NCBI RefSeq assembly: GCF_014359565.1
Contig: NZ_JACIZD010000005.1
Coordinates: 59,186 to 123,185, forward strand
Direction: 5' to 3'
Length of the DNA stretch: 64,000 nucleotides
Source of the DNA: Immundisolibacter sp.
GTDB lineage: Bacteria; Pseudomonadota; Gammaproteobacteria; Immundisolibacterales; Immundisolibacteraceae
This document shows positions 53,133 through 62,217 of the stretch, in pieces. The translations under genes were made by a program, and so were the position numbers. The notes below the pieces were generated by a model, which ran no database searches, was not told where the DNA came from, and was given only the letters and a program-made list of their open reading frames with translations. Every line of letters begins with the position of its first letter. The stretch's first letter is position 1.

Positions 53133-53220
53133 GACATTCTCCCGGAAGCGCCGAATCAATCCATCCTGGATGTCCCGGCGCGCGCCACCGGGAAAACATG
53201 GCAAGCGCAGCTGCGCTGCG

Positions 53221-53273
53221 CGATGATCGCCCGGCGAAACCGGGCTCCTGCGATCAATTTTCCGATGGCTCAG
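53221..53273. repeat. GCCCGGC-palindrome repeat, copy 3
   Basis: CGATGATCGCCCGGCGAAAC followed by CGGGCTCCTGCGATCAATTT and TCCGATGGCTCA. The left arm is GCCCGG and the right arm CCGGGC around CGAAA. The trailing CGATGGCTCA equals that at 45436. Confidence 0.65.
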
Positions 53274-53320
53274 ATAATCAGCAGCTTACAGCCACGGACG
53301 CGCGTCGGGCCGGGTGACTT

Positions 53321-53358
53321 CCGCAGTGCCGTGCGTGGCCCGCCCCCCGGCACTGCGG
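53321..53358. repeat. Perfect 11-bp inverted repeat
   Basis: CCGCAGTGCCG (53321-53331) and CGGCACTGCGG (53348-53358) enclose a 16-base GC-rich loop. It lies about 120 bp before the merR gene. No T-run follows on either strand, so terminator function is doubtful. Confidence 0.5.
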
Positions 53359-53475
53359 CTCGAAATGGGCGTGCTGAGGGCGCCGCTGTTGTCCCTGTTC
53401 ATGATCCCGGCTGCTGCGCCATCGTGATCCCCGCCCCTCAACCTCACCTGGACTGTCCGCCGTGGAGGAATCGCC

Positions 53476-53883
53476 ATGACCGTGAACGAACTGGCCCGCG
53501 CCGCCGGTGTGGACCCCGGCAAGGTGCGCTACTACGCCCGGCGCGGACTGCTGCCGGCCCGGCGCGAGCCGGGCAACGGCTACCGCAGCTTCGAAACCAC
53601 AGCCCTGGCAAGGCTGCGTTTCATCACCGGCGGGCGGGCGCTCGGCTTTTCGCTCAAGGAGCTCGGCCGGTCCCTGGCGCAGGCTGACGCCGGCCGCTCG
53701 CCCTGCCCGCAGGTGCGCGCCTTGCTGCACGAACGCATCGCCGCCGTGGCCGCGCAGCGCCGGGCACTGGAGCGCGAGGAGGCGCGCCTGAACGCGATCG
53801 TCGCGCAGTGGGCGGCGGTGCCCGACGGGGTGCCGGACGAGCAGCGGCTGTGCCCGCTGATCGAGGTCGCCCGCAACGCTTGA
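53476..53883 (+). CDS. MerR-family metal-responsive regulator
   Basis: 135 residues, GGAGG before the ATG. N-terminal helix-turn-helix MTVNELARAAGVDPGKVRYY, wing RREPGNGYRSF, then a dimerisation helix. Metal-binding-type cysteines are C77 (GRSPCPQ) and C126 (RLCPLIE); the middle Cys of MerR and the CueR-type Cys pair are absent, so metal specificity is not obvious. It lies directly upstream of copA-copB, with a MerR-style dyad promoter in between, so copper control is inferred. Confidence 0.88.
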   Translation: MTVNELARAAGVDPGKVRYYARRGLLPARREPGNGYRSFETTALARLRFITGGRALGFSLKELGRSLAQADAGRSPCPQVRALLHERIAAVAAQRRALEREEARLNAIVAQWAAVPDGVPDEQRLCPLIEVARNA

Positions 53884-53911
53884 CCTGTGATCGGGTCACA
53901 GCTTCCAGACT
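53880..53911 (+). promoter_or_regulatory. MerR-type promoter/operator of copA
   Basis: TTGACC (53880-53885) and a weak -10 CAGACT (53906-53911) are 20 bases apart, and a perfect dyad CTGTGA-TCGGG-TCACAG (53885-53901) lies between them. An overlong spacer with a dyad inside is the hallmark of MerR-activated promoters. The -35 overlaps the merR stop codon. Confidence 0.6.
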
Positions 53912-54021
53912 GTGCAATGTGAAGGGGGCATGAGGCGGTCCTGCCAGCTTCTTGCTGGCGGTGACGGGAGGCGGACACGCCACGCACGACCACCACGCAC
54001 ATCGATCGAAGGCCAACCCGC

Positions 54022-55866
54022 ATGCGATACAAGCACCCCGATGAAACACGCCGCCGCCTGATGGGCGGGGCCGCCGCGGCCGGCTTGCTGGCCGGCCTGG
54101 ATGCACTGCTGCCGGCCTGGGCGCGCTCGCCGACCGGCGTGGCCGGCGCCGTCCGTCCGCCCGCCGCGGGGGCGGTGCAGTTCGACCTGACTGTGGCGCG
54201 CCAGCGCATCGACATCGCCGGTGCGACGGCCTGGGCACACACGCTGAACGGCACCGTGCCCGGGCCGCTGATCGAACTGCACGAAGGCCGGGAAGCGCTG
54301 CTGCGCATCCACAACCGGCTCGACGAGGACGCCTCCATCCACTGGCACGGCATCCTGCTGCCGTTCGAGCTGGACGGCGTGCCGGGCGTGACCTTTCCCG
54401 GCATAAGGCCCGGCGAGACCTTCGAGGCGCGCTTCCCGGTACGCCAGGCCGGCACGTACTGGTACCACAGTCATTCCGGGCTGCAGGAACAGACCGGCGT
54501 GTACGGCCCGCTGGTGATCCACCCGGCCGGCGACTACGCCGAGGCCACAGGCCGCGACTACGTGGTGATGCTGTCGGACTGGACCTTCGAGGACCCGATG
54601 GCGGTGCTCGCCAAGCTCAAGAAGCAAAGCCATTACTACAACTTCCAGGAAACGACCCTGCCGGAGGTGATCGCCGGTGGTACGCCGGCCTGGCGCGACT
54701 GGCTGGCCTGGGCCGGCATGCGCATGAGCCCGACCGACATCGCCGACGTGACCGGCCACACCTACACCTATCTGATGAACGGCCAGCACCCGGACGGCAA
54801 CTGGACCGGCCTGTTTCGTCCCGGCGAGCGGGTGCGGCTGCGCTTCATCAACGGCTCGGCCATGAGCTATTTCAACGTCCGCATTCCCGGCCTGCCGATG
54901 ACCGTGGTGCAGGCCGACGGCCAGGACGTGCAGCCGGTGCAGACCGACGAGCTGCAGATCGCCATAGCCGAGACCTACGACGTCATCGTCACGCCGACCG
55001 AGGACCGCGCCTACACGGTGTTTGCCGAGTCCATGGACCGCAGCGGCTACGCCCGCGGCACGCTGGCGCCGCGGGCGGGCATGACCGCGGCGGTGCCGGC
55101 GCTGCGCAAGCGGCCGCTGCGCAGCATGGTGGACATGGGCATGGACCATGCCGGCCACGGCGGCGCGGCGCAGCCGGACGGTAGTGCTGGTCACGCCGGC
55201 CACGACGCGGGCGCAGTGGATCATGCGGCGATGGGCCATGCGATGCCCGCCTCGCAAGCCGCTGCCCCGGATCACTCCGCGCATGCCGCCGCGGCGGTTG
55301 CCAGCGCCAAGACCGGCCACGAGCGGGCCGCGCCGGGGCCAGTGGTCGCGACGCACGACGCCGATGCACATGGCGTCGGCAACGTCGCGGTGGCGCAGGT
55401 CCAGCGCGACCGCACCGCCGAACCGGGCACCGGCCTGGCCGACGTGGATCACCGCGTGCTGGTCTACGCGGACCTGCGCAGCCGCGTGCCGGGCCACGAT
55501 GCGCGCGCGCCGCAGCGCGACATCGAGCTGCATCTGACCGGCCACATGGAACGCTACATGTGGTCCTTCGACGGCAAGAAGTTGTCCGAGGTGACGGGGC
55601 CGATCGAAATGCGCCACGGCGAGCGGCTGCGCATCGTGCTGGTCAACGACACCATGATGGAACACCCCATCCACCTGCACGGCATGTTCGTGGAGCTGGA
55701 CAACGGCGCCGGTGACTACCGGCCGCGCAAGCACACGGTCAGCGTCAAGCCGGCCGAGCGCATGAGCCTGCTACTGACTGCCGACGAACCCGGCCGCTGG
55801 GCCTTTCACTGTCACCTGCTGTACCACATGCACATGGGCATGATGCGTGTGGTGCAGGTGAGCTGA
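54022..55866 (+). CDS. copA: Periplasmic multicopper oxidase, copper resistance CopA type
   Basis: 614 residues. The N terminus has a Tat-type signal (RRRLMGG before a hydrophobic stretch to about residue 35). Copper ligands: HWHG (107-110), WYHSH (147-151), HPIHLHGMF near residue 550 and the terminal H596-C597-H598, H602, M607 set for the type 1 and trinuclear sites. A linker (about 370-460) is rich in Met, His and Asp (MVDMGMDHAGHGG, AGHAGHDAGAVDHAAMGHAM), typical of CopA and likely copper-binding. It oxidises or sequesters Cu(I) in the periplasm. copB follows 12 bp later. Confidence 0.94.
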   Translation: MRYKHPDETRRRLMGGAAAAGLLAGLDALLPAWARSPTGVAGAVRPPAAGAVQFDLTVARQRIDIAGATAWAHTLNGTVPGPLIELHEGREALLRIHNRLDEDASIHWHGILLPFELDGVPGVTFPGIRPGETFEARFPVRQAGTYWYHSHSGLQEQTGVYGPLVIHPAGDYAEATGRDYVVMLSDWTFEDPMAVLAKLKKQSHYYNFQETTLPEVIAGGTPAWRDWLAWAGMRMSPTDIADVTGHTYTYLMNGQHPDGNWTGLFRPGERVRLRFINGSAMSYFNVRIPGLPMTVVQADGQDVQPVQTDELQIAIAETYDVIVTPTEDRAYTVFAESMDRSGYARGTLAPRAGMTAAVPALRKRPLRSMVDMGMDHAGHGGAAQPDGSAGHAGHDAGAVDHAAMGHAMPASQAAAPDHSAHAAAAVASAKTGHERAAPGPVVATHDADAHGVGNVAVAQVQRDRTAEPGTGLADVDHRVLVYADLRSRVPGHDARAPQRDIELHLTGHMERYMWSFDGKKLSEVTGPIEMRHGERLRIVLVNDTMMEHPIHLHGMFVELDNGAGDYRPRKHTVSVKPAERMSLLLTADEPGRWAFHCHLLYHMHMGMMRVVQVS

Positions 55867-55878
55867 GGAGAAGCACCG

Positions 55879-56640
55879 ATGCAGACTCGCCACGCCCTGC
55901 TGGCACTTGCCCTCGCCGCGGGCGCCTTGCCGGCCGGCGCTGCCGATGCCGGCGCGCATGCGATGCCGATCGACTGGCAGCACGTGCACGAGGACAGCCA
56001 CCCGTTCGGCTTCGCCCTGATCGATCGCCTGGAATACCGCGACGACGAAGGTCCGAATCACCTGCTGTGGGACGCGCAGGGCTGGTACGGCGGCGACTAC
56101 AACCGCCTGTGGATCAAGACCGAGGGCGAAAGCCCGGTCTCGGACAGCAACGGCGAGTTCGAAGGGCAGGCGCTCTACGGTCGGCTGATTGCGCCGTACT
56201 GGGATCTGCAGGCCGGCGTGCGCTACGACCGCGCCTTCGGCAGTGGGCCGGACCGCGACCGCGCCTTCGGCGTGCTGGGCGTGCAGGGCCTGGCGCCGTA
56301 CCGCTTCGAGACCGATCTGGCGCTGTTCGTGAGCGAGGACGGCGACCTGAGCGCGCGCGCCCAGTTCGAGCACGACCTTCTGCTCACCCAGCGCCTGATC
56401 CTGCAGCCGCGCGTCGAGATCAACGCCGCCGCGCAGCAGGTGAAAAGCTGGGGGGTCGGCAGCGGTCTGAACGACCTGCAACTGGGCCTGCGCCTGCGCT
56501 ACGAGATCCGCCGCGAGCTGGCGCCCTACGTCGGCGTCGAGTGGGTGAAGAAATTCGGCGACAGCGCCGACTTCGCCCGCGCGGACGGGCAGGACACCGA
56601 CAACCTGGCCCTGCTGGCCGGCCTGCGAATGTGGTTCTGA
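55879..56640 (+). CDS. copB: Copper resistance outer-membrane protein CopB
   Basis: 253 residues, AGGAG before the ATG. A signal peptide (LLALALAAGALPAGAADA) is followed by the CopB beta-barrel: FALIDRLEYRDDEGPNHLLW, QGWYGGDYNRLWIKTEGE, LYGRLIAPYWDLQAGVRYD and the terminal Trp-Phe. The Met/His-rich N-terminal extension found in Pseudomonas CopB is nearly absent here. It acts with CopA in copper tolerance at the outer membrane. Confidence 0.92.
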   Translation: MQTRHALLALALAAGALPAGAADAGAHAMPIDWQHVHEDSHPFGFALIDRLEYRDDEGPNHLLWDAQGWYGGDYNRLWIKTEGESPVSDSNGEFEGQALYGRLIAPYWDLQAGVRYDRAFGSGPDRDRAFGVLGVQGLAPYRFETDLALFVSEDGDLSARAQFEHDLLLTQRLILQPRVEINAAAQQVKSWGVGSGLNDLQLGLRLRYEIRRELAPYVGVEWVKKFGDSADFARADGQDTDNLALLAGLRMWF

Positions 56641-56660
56641 GCGGCGGCAAGTGGCCGTGC

Positions 56661-56691
56661 GCCGGGCGGCTGTGGATCGGGGCCGCCCGGC
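56661..56691. terminator. Hairpin between convergent copB and the downstream gene
   Basis: GCCGGGCGGC and GCCGCCCGGC form a perfect 10-bp stem with an 11-base loop. It is 20 bp after the copB stop and 13 bp from the stop of the convergent gene. No T-run follows, so it may be a bidirectional or Rho-assisted terminator. Confidence 0.5.
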
Positions 56692-56704
56692 ATCGGCGGA
56701 GCCG

Positions 56705-57334
56705 CTACGGCAGCTGCAGGCGCCCCACGGCGATCGGCGCGCGATCCAGCGACACCAGGCGCAGTTCCTCGCCGTAGCGCAGCAGGCCGCCCAGGCGCTG
56801 TTGCTCGACCTGTTCCAGCGGCTTGGCGTAGGGGCTGGATTTGGCGCCGATCGCCGCCACGGCGTCCTTGGCCACCTTCAGCAGCGCATCCTGCACGGCC
56901 TTCAAATCGGCGTTGTCAGTAACTACGAGTTCCGCCCGCTGCTGGCCATTGGACGTGTGGGCCACCGCCTCGTAGACCTCGCCCTGGTAGCCGGCCACGG
57001 TTTCCCGGCGTCCGAGCGGGCGCACGGTGATGTCGGTCGGCACATCGGAAGTGGCCTCGCCCATCAGGCCGGCGAGGAAGGTGTCGGCGCCGACGGCGCG
57101 AATCTGGCGCGAGATCTTGTCGACGTCGATCACCTGCCCCTCGGCAACCGCATACAGGCGCCCGTCCAGCATCAGCTGGTAATTCTGGCCATCCGTGCCG
57201 ATGCGAAAGTTCGCCGGGTCGCGGTATTCGACCCGCAGCGGATCGCCGCCGGACATCGCGTACACGGCGGTGATGTCGGCGAAGGCCGGGGCAGCCAGCA
57301 GCGCAGCCGCGGCGAAGATCAGTTTGCGCACCAT
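56705..57334 (-). CDS. Secreted protein of unknown function (DUF4412-like)
   Basis: 209 residues from the ATG at 57334 (GAGGAA about eight bases upstream). An N-terminal signal peptide ([16 protein letters not shown]) is followed by a soluble periplasmic domain. The segment [20 protein letters not shown] with [19 protein letters not shown] resembles DUF4412-type proteins, a tentative match. It lies 26 bp after the DUF4139-like gene on the same strand and may share its transcript. Confidence 0.75.
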   Translation of the reverse strand: MVRKLIFAAAALLAAPAFADITAVYAMSGGDPLRVEYRDPANFRIGTDGQNYQLMLDGRLYAVAEGQVIDVDKISRQIRAVGADTFLAGLMGEATSDVPTDITVRPLGRRETVAGYQGEVYEAVAHTSNGQQRAELVVTDNADLKAVQDALLKVAKDAVAAIGAKSSPYAKPLEQVEQQRLGGLLRYGEELRLVSLDRAPIAVGRLQLP

Positions 57335-57360
57335 TCGATCGTTCCTCGCTTGCAAAAAAA

Positions 57361-58773
57361 TCAAAACCGTACCCGTACCCGGTAGGTCAGCGTTTGACCG
57401 CCGCCGGCCGGCACCGTCACGCGCCAGCGGGCGATGTGGGCGTCGGCCTTGTCCTGCGGCAGGTTGCTTTCCAGTACCTGCCAGTCGCCGGGGACCGGTT
57501 CCAGCACGCTGACGGTCACCGGCGTCGCCCGGGCGTTCTTGAGCTCGATCTTGTAAGCGCTCTCGAACTGCGGCCGGTCGTCCTTGCCCACCGCCAGCGC
57601 CTTGAAATCTGTTTGCGTCTTGCGGGCGGTGACGTCGAAGGCATCCCCCAGCTTGATCTGCGCGGTTTCGTTCTGCGGCGTGTGGTCGATGCGATCCTCG
57701 CCGACGAACTGCACGCCACCGCTCGCATCACGCTGGTACACGCGCACCACGCCAGCCGGCAGCGGCAGACCCAGGCCGGAGCCCTTCGCATTGTCCAGAT
57801 GCAGCACCACCGCCACCTTCAGCGCGCGGCCGATCTCGCCGGCCTGCGCGGCGTAGTAGTACTCGGCGCCGGCCAGGCGATATTCCTTGCTCACCTTCGC
57901 CGACGGGGCACTGAGCAACGCCACCTGCTTGGTCTGCTGATCGGCAAGCGTGGTCGGGCGGCCCAGCGTGTACAGGTGATAGTCGAGCAGGGATTCTTCC
58001 CGCATGGCCCCGGCATCGGCCTTGGCGGCCATCTGCTCCATCACCATGCCGCGCGCCATCGCCGGCTGCACGCGGTGCACATCGCCGGCCACCAGTTGCA
58101 GGCGAGCGTCGCGATAGGCCGTGCCGCTGCGGTTGGTCAGCGTGACCCAGCCGGACAGGGCCAGAGTCTTTTCGTCGGCGGCCAGTTCGGCCACGTAATC
58201 GGCCTGCCAGCTCAGGCCACCGGTCAGGTAGGAAAGCTCCAGCGCGCGCTGCCCGGCACCGTCGCTGTCCAGACCCACCGCCAGCGTCGGGCGGTCGCGC
58301 AGGGTGTCCGGCACGGCGTCGAACACCAGCCGCCCGGGCAGGCCGGTTTCGATGCGATCGCCGATCCGCAGCACCACCCCGTCGCTGGCCGCCAGCACGG
58401 TGGCGGTCTCGCTGGTATCGGCACCGGTGGTCGGGTTGGTGCGCAGCACGCGCACCTCGCGCCCGACGTATTTTTCGAGCAGCTTGGCGGGAGTCAGCAG
58501 GTCGAAGTCGAAGTTCTGTTCCAGCAGCGTGATCGGCTTGCCGTCCGCCACGCGCAGCAGGGCCGTTTCCGGGCGCATCTGCGCACTCACGTCGCGCAGT
58601 TCGAGCACGCTCGGCCCGGCCGGCAGATCGACCTGGCGGGTATCCTTCACCAGCGCCAGGTCGCCGTTGTAGACGGTGACCGCCAGCGCTTTCTGATCCT
58701 CCAGTGTGCTGCGCAGCGGCGCCGCCTGCGCCAGCCCGACCACCAGCGCCAACGCCCACAGCCGATGCCTCAT
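57361..58773 (-). CDS. DUF4139 domain-containing secreted protein
   Basis: 470 residues from the ATG at 58773, with GGAGG seven bases upstream; the longer frame to 59355 is antisense to the pseudouridine synthase. It has a signal peptide ([14 protein letters not shown]), then an N-terminal domain ([20 protein letters not shown]) and a C-terminal beta-rich part ending [14 protein letters not shown]. The central [19 protein letters not shown] and [20 protein letters not shown] are characteristic of DUF4139 proteins. Molecular function unknown; probably periplasmic. Confidence 0.85.
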   Translation of the reverse strand: MRHRLWALALVVGLAQAAPLRSTLEDQKALAVTVYNGDLALVKDTRQVDLPAGPSVLELRDVSAQMRPETALLRVADGKPITLLEQNFDFDLLTPAKLLEKYVGREVRVLRTNPTTGADTSETATVLAASDGVVLRIGDRIETGLPGRLVFDAVPDTLRDRPTLAVGLDSDGAGQRALELSYLTGGLSWQADYVAELAADEKTLALSGWVTLTNRSGTAYRDARLQLVAGDVHRVQPAMARGMVMEQMAAKADAGAMREESLLDYHLYTLGRPTTLADQQTKQVALLSAPSAKVSKEYRLAGAEYYYAAQAGEIGRALKVAVVLHLDNAKGSGLGLPLPAGVVRVYQRDASGGVQFVGEDRIDHTPQNETAQIKLGDAFDVTARKTQTDFKALAVGKDDRPQFESAYKIELKNARATPVTVSVLEPVPGDWQVLESNLPQDKADAHIARWRVTVPAGGGQTLTYRVRVRF

Positions 58774-59427
58774 GACAGATCCTCCGTGGCCGTGCCGCGG
58801 CTGGTGTTGCTGAACAAACCCTATGACGTGCTGTGCCAGTTCACGGACGCGCAAGGCCGGCCGACGCTCGCCGGCTGCCTGCCGCTGCCGGGCCTGTACC
58901 CGGCCGGGCGTTTGGACCGCGACTCGGAAGGCCTGTTGCTGCTGACCGGCGACGGGCTGCTGCAAAAGCGCATCGCCGATCCGGCGCACAAAGTGCCAAA
59001 GACGTACCTGGCGCAGGTGGAGGGCATACCCGACGAGGCCGCGCTGGCGGCCCTGCGCGACGGCGTGCAACTCAATGACGGCCCGACCCGGCCGGCGCAG
59101 GCGCGCCTGGTACCCGAGCCGGATGATCTTTGGCCCCGTGACCCGCCGATCCGCCAGCGTCTGCACATCCCGACCGCCTGGCTGGAGCTGACCCTCACCG
59201 AAGGCCGCAACCGTCAGGTGCGGCGCATGACGGCCGCCGTCGGCCACCCGACGCTGCGCCTGATTCGCGTCGCCATCGGTGCGCTGCGCCTGGATGGCCT
59301 GGCACCGGGCCAGTGGCGACCGGCCACGGCGCAGGAACTGGCGACGCTCGGGCATATTCAGGCGTCCGCGAGTACGCGGCCCAGCGCGGCGTCCAGATCG
59401 CGCAAGAACGCCTCACGCTCGCGGTAG
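58765..59427 (+). CDS. rluE: rRNA large-subunit pseudouridine synthase, RluE-like
   Basis: 220 residues from the ATG at 58765, overlapping the divergent DUF4139 start by 9 bp; a GTG at 58789 is an alternative. RsuA/RluB/E/F family motifs: [33 protein letters not shown] with the catalytic Asp, KTYLAQVEG and [20 protein letters not shown]. There is no S4 domain, as in RluE, which modifies 23S rRNA U2457 in E. coli. The Ser/Arg-rich C terminus overlaps the convergent HAD gene by about 70 bp. Confidence 0.88.
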   Translation: MPHDRSSVAVPRLVLLNKPYDVLCQFTDAQGRPTLAGCLPLPGLYPAGRLDRDSEGLLLLTGDGLLQKRIADPAHKVPKTYLAQVEGIPDEAALAALRDGVQLNDGPTRPAQARLVPEPDDLWPRDPPIRQRLHIPTAWLELTLTEGRNRQVRRMTAAVGHPTLRLIRVAIGALRLDGLAPGQWRPATAQELATLGHIQASASTRPSAASRSRKNASRSR

Positions 59428-59990
59428 ACGATGCCGGTCATGCCCAGTGCCGCCGCGCGCGCCACGTTGTCCGGGTTGTCGTCGATGAACAGGGCCTTGT
59501 CGGGCGCCGCACCGATGGCGTCCAGCGCCGCCAGAAACGACGCCGACTCGCGCTTGCTGGCACCCAGGTAATAACTGTTGAACACGCGCCCGAAGGCGTG
59601 ACCGAAGGGCTGGCGGGTTTCGATTTCATCCAGCCAGTCGGTGTGATCGGACAGCACGGCGGTGCGGTAGCCGGCACCTGCCAGCCGCTCGGCGAGCGCG
59701 AGCTGCCAGTGCCGCACAACGGATGCCTGCAGTAGATCGGCCCGAAACAGCTCGCACGTGCCGAGCGCCCCGAGCTCACCCTGCAACTGGTCCCACCAAT
59801 CCTGCTCGCTGCCGCGGCCGGTGACGTAACCGCTGTCCACGAGCGCCTGCATGGCCAGCCCCGGCAGCGGCGGATAGTCCAGATCGCAGCGTGCGGCCAG
59901 CGCGCGCAGCGCCGCCCGAAAGCCGCGCTCGGCGATCACGCCGTCGAAATCGAAGATCACCGCCTGCACGGCCGGCGCGGTCACGCTCAC
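59358..59990 (-). CDS. HAD-superfamily phosphatase-like hydrolase
   Basis: 210 residues from a GTG that overlaps the upstream thioesterase stop (GTGA). Motif I is [12 protein letters not shown], motif [11 protein letters not shown], motif III Lys in GASKRES and motif [21 protein letters not shown]. It belongs to the beta-phosphoglucomutase/YihX-like group that dephosphorylates small metabolites. Its 3' end overlaps the convergent rluE-like gene. Substrate unknown. Confidence 0.85.
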   Translation of the reverse strand: MSVTAPAVQAVIFDFDGVIAERGFRAALRALAARCDLDYPPLPGLAMQALVDSGYVTGRGSEQDWWDQLQGELGALGTCELFRADLLQASVVRHWQLALAERLAGAGYRTAVLSDHTDWLDEIETRQPFGHAFGRVFNSYYLGASKRESASFLAALDAIGAAPDKALFIDDNPDNVARAAALGMTGIVYREREAFLRDLDAALGRVLADA

Positions 59991-60385
59991 TCGGCGATCA
60001 ACTGGAAATTGCCGTGTCCGGCGGCCACCGGCCGCGCCGGGTCGGTCTGCCAGGCGTCCACCCGCACCGTCGCCACCGCCCGGCCGATGCGCACGGCCGT
60101 GGCGCGCAGGTAAAGATCGCGCGACAAGGCCGGGCGCAGGTAGTCGACCGTGAAGTCGACCGTGGTGGCGGCCGGCGCGCCCTGCTCCAGCAACAAGCCA
60201 CGCGCCGCACACTCCAGAGCCGCCGCCACCACCCCGCCATGCAGGGCGCCGATGCGGTAGTTGCCGACCAGATCGGCCCGAAACGGCAGGCGCAGCAGGC
60301 CGTCCGTGGACCACTCGAGCCCCAGATAGGCCGCGTATGGCAGGGCGGCCAGCACGCCGACCGCGCCCACGACCGGCTCAGACAT
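59987..60385 (-). CDS. Hotdog-fold thioesterase (PaaI-like), copy 1
   Basis: 132 residues from the ATG at 60385, overlapping the previous stop by 8 bp. The hotdog signature GALHGGVVAAALECAARGL and the strand VDFTVDYLRPALSRDLYLRA are typical of acyl-CoA thioesterases of the PaaI/YdiI group. It is one of two adjacent, different hotdog proteins, followed by the HAD gene; all three overlap, so they form one translationally coupled unit. Confidence 0.85.
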   Translation of the reverse strand: MSEPVVGAVGVLAALPYAAYLGLEWSTDGLLRLPFRADLVGNYRIGALHGGVVAAALECAARGLLLEQGAPAATTVDFTVDYLRPALSRDLYLRATAVRIGRAVATVRVDAWQTDPARPVAAGHGNFQLIAE

Positions 60386-60854
60386 TGCCCAGAGTCTCCA
60401 GTTCATGCAGCGGCTGGCTGTGCGGCTTCAGAAAAAACACGCCGCTGACGGTGGCGAACGGCGGCCCGGGCTGGTCGGCATCCCCGCAGTCGGCCACGCC
60501 GCGGATGTGCGCGCGGCGCCCTTCCAGGCGCAAGCACTCGACACGCGCGAACACATCCCGGCCCGCCGCGGGCGCCGCGATGAATTCCACGCGCAGGCCG
60601 AGCGTCGAGAAATCCGTTGCACGCTCCAGGCTGCAGAACACCGCCACGCCACCTGCGTTGTCCAGCAGTGCCGACACCGCGCCGCCGGCAAGGCCGCCGT
60701 GGGCATCGGCAAGCGACTGCTGAAACGGCAGGCGCAGCACGCAGCGCCGCGCGCCGACCTCGACGATATCCATGCCCAGCGCCGCGCTGTGCGGAATCCG
60801 GGTGATGTAATCGCGCCGGTGTTCGGCGCTGCTCTCCAGATAGCGGTACAGCAT
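60378..60854 (-). CDS. Hotdog-fold thioesterase (PaaI-like), copy 2
   Basis: 158 residues from the ATG at 60854; no clear Shine-Dalgarno, and the transcript may be nearly leaderless (see the -10 at 60884). The motif is [20 protein letters not shown], with [20 protein letters not shown] following. It shows the same fold as the downstream gene but low identity, so the pair may be a heteromer or two enzymes. Probable acyl-CoA hydrolase; substrate unknown. Confidence 0.82.
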   Translation of the reverse strand: MLYRYLESSAEHRRDYITRIPHSAALGMDIVEVGARRCVLRLPFQQSLADAHGGLAGGAVSALLDNAGGVAVFCSLERATDFSTLGLRVEFIAAPAAGRDVFARVECLRLEGRRAHIRGVADCGDADQPGPPFATVSGVFFLKPHSQPLHELETLGNV

Positions 60855-60883
60855 GGCATTCGGTCGGGCGGGAAATGCCGGCC

Positions 60884-60891
60884 AGTATACT
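60884..60891. promoter_or_regulatory. Palindromic divergent -10 for ispG and the thioesterase operon
   Basis: AGTATACT is its own reverse complement, so TATACT is read on both strands: toward ispG (start 60925) and toward the hotdog gene (start 60854). Predicted leaders are only about 25 bases. No good -35 was found on either side. Confidence 0.45.
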
Positions 60892-60924
60892 GACCGCCTC
60901 CCTCCCGCTCCCCGCAGACCTGCC

Positions 60925-62061
60925 ATGCCCATCGCCCGTTATCCCACCCGTCCGGTGCGTATCGGCCGCATCATCATTGGTGCCGATCATCCGGTCGCCG
61001 TGCAGAGCATGTGCGCCACCAAGACGCAGGACGTCGCCGCCACCGTGGCGCAGGCCAACGATCTGGTCGCCGCCGGTGCCGGCGTGGTGCGCATTGCAGT
61101 CGACACGCCAAAAGACGCCGACGCGCTGCCCGCCATCCGCGCCCAGACCGAGGCCAACCTGTCGATCGACCTGCAGGAGAACTACCGCATGGCCGAGCGG
61201 GTGGCGCCGCACGTGGACAAGATCCGCTACAACCCCGGCCACCTCTACCACCACGAAAAGCACAAGCCCTGGCAGGACAAGGTGCGCTACCTGGCCGACA
61301 TCGCGGCGCGCCACGACTGCGCGCTGCGCGTGGGCGTGAACGCCGGCTCGCTGGATCCGGCGCGGGCGGCGCTGTTCGACGCGCACGACTCAATCTCGCC
61401 GATGCTGCTCAGCGCCACCGAGCACTGCGAGCTGCTCGACAGCATCGGTTTCACGCGCTACTGCGTGTCGCTGAAGGACTCTGATCCGGCCAAGGTGGTG
61501 GAACTGAACAAGCGCTTCGCCGCCCAGCGCCCGGACGTACCGCTGCATCTGGGCGTGACCGAGGCCGGCCTGCCGCCGGACGGCATCATCAAGACGCGCA
61601 TCGCCTTCGAGCAGCTGATCGGCGCCGGCATCGGCGACACCATCCGCGTGTCACTGACCCTGCCCAACGCCCGCAAGGCCGAGGAAGTCACCGCCGGGCA
61701 GCAGATCCTGGCCGACATCGCCGCCGGCCGGGTGCGCTCGGTGGTGGATTTTGGCAAGGGCCTGAACATCATCTCCTGCCCCAGCTGCTCGCGGGTGCAG
61801 AACGAGGCCTTCGTGGATCTGGCCGAGCAGGTGCGCGAGCTGACCACGTATGCCAAAGACCACCACCTGACCATCGCCGTCATGGGCTGCCGGGTCAACG
61901 GCCCGGGCGAAACCGACGACGCCGACCTTGGCCTGTGGTGCGGCCCAAAGCAGGTCAACTTCAAGCGCCGCGGCGAGCTGGTCGGCAGCTTCGGCTACGA
62001 CGAAATTTTGCCGCGGCTGAAGACCGAGCTGGATGCGCTGATTGCGGCTGGGGTGGCGTGA
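60925..62061 (+). CDS. ispG: 4-Hydroxy-3-methylbut-2-en-1-yl diphosphate synthase
   Basis: 378 residues from the ATG at 60925. It shows [35 protein letters not shown] and the Fe-S cysteines in [13 protein letters not shown] and the [18 protein letters not shown] segment. It carries out the penultimate step of the MEP pathway to isoprenoid precursors and needs a [4Fe-4S] cluster. Its last 70 coding bases before the end are duplicated at 62811-62880. Confidence 0.97.
   Translation: MPIARYPTRPVRIGRIIIGADHPVAVQSMCATKTQDVAATVAQANDLVAAGAGVVRIAVDTPKDADALPAIRAQTEANLSIDLQENYRMAERVAPHVDKIRYNPGHLYHHEKHKPWQDKVRYLADIAARHDCALRVGVNAGSLDPARAALFDAHDSISPMLLSATEHCELLDSIGFTRYCVSLKDSDPAKVVELNKRFAAQRPDVPLHLGVTEAGLPPDGIIKTRIAFEQLIGAGIGDTIRVSLTLPNARKAEEVTAGQQILADIAAGRVRSVVDFGKGLNIISCPSCSRVQNEAFVDLAEQVRELTTYAKDHHLTIAVMGCRVNGPGETDDADLGLWCGPKQVNFKRRGELVGSFGYDEILPRLKTELDALIAAGVA
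61984..62053 (+). repeat. Direct repeat, ispG copy (left)
   Basis: The 70 bases from GGCAGCTTCGGCTACGACGA to GCGGCTGGGG occur again at 62811-62880 with 68/70 identity. Together they bracket the toxin-antitoxin cassette. Confidence 0.9.
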
Positions 62062-62181
62062 GGCCCTGCCGGGCTTTGCACGCGCTATCCCAGCCGCCCA
62101 TATAAATATCCAGCAACGCATCGACCTGGCATCGCGGATCGGCCTGCGTTGACGGGAACCGCCCGTGACGGTCTCGACCGC

Positions 62182-62206
62182 GCGGGCGCGCAGCGCGCCC
62201 GCTTTT
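62182..62206 (+). terminator. Rho-independent terminator of ispG
   Basis: GCGGGCGCGC and GCGCGCCCGC form a perfect stem followed by TTTT on the plus strand, 120 bp after the ispG stop and just before the end of the convergent toxin gene. Confidence 0.7.
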
Positions 62207-62217
62207 CCATTCCAGAT

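Larger units (their letters stand above)
53133..53475. other. Intergenic region with repeats between hydratase and merR genes
   Basis: No gene is supported. It contains a GCCCGGC-type repeat (53221-53273) and a separate hairpin with a perfect 11-bp stem. The merR promoter must lie toward 53420-53465, but no clear hexamers were found. Confidence 0.6.

Noticed and set aside
53896..55734. 612-codon open frame antisense to copA
   Set aside because: copA carries all copper ligands in order; the antisense frame has no domain and no ribosome-binding site.
60853..60924. Upstream in-frame ATG of ispG at 60853
   Set aside because: It would add 24 residues without family similarity and lies upstream of the predicted -10; the ATG at 60925 gives the expected N terminus.
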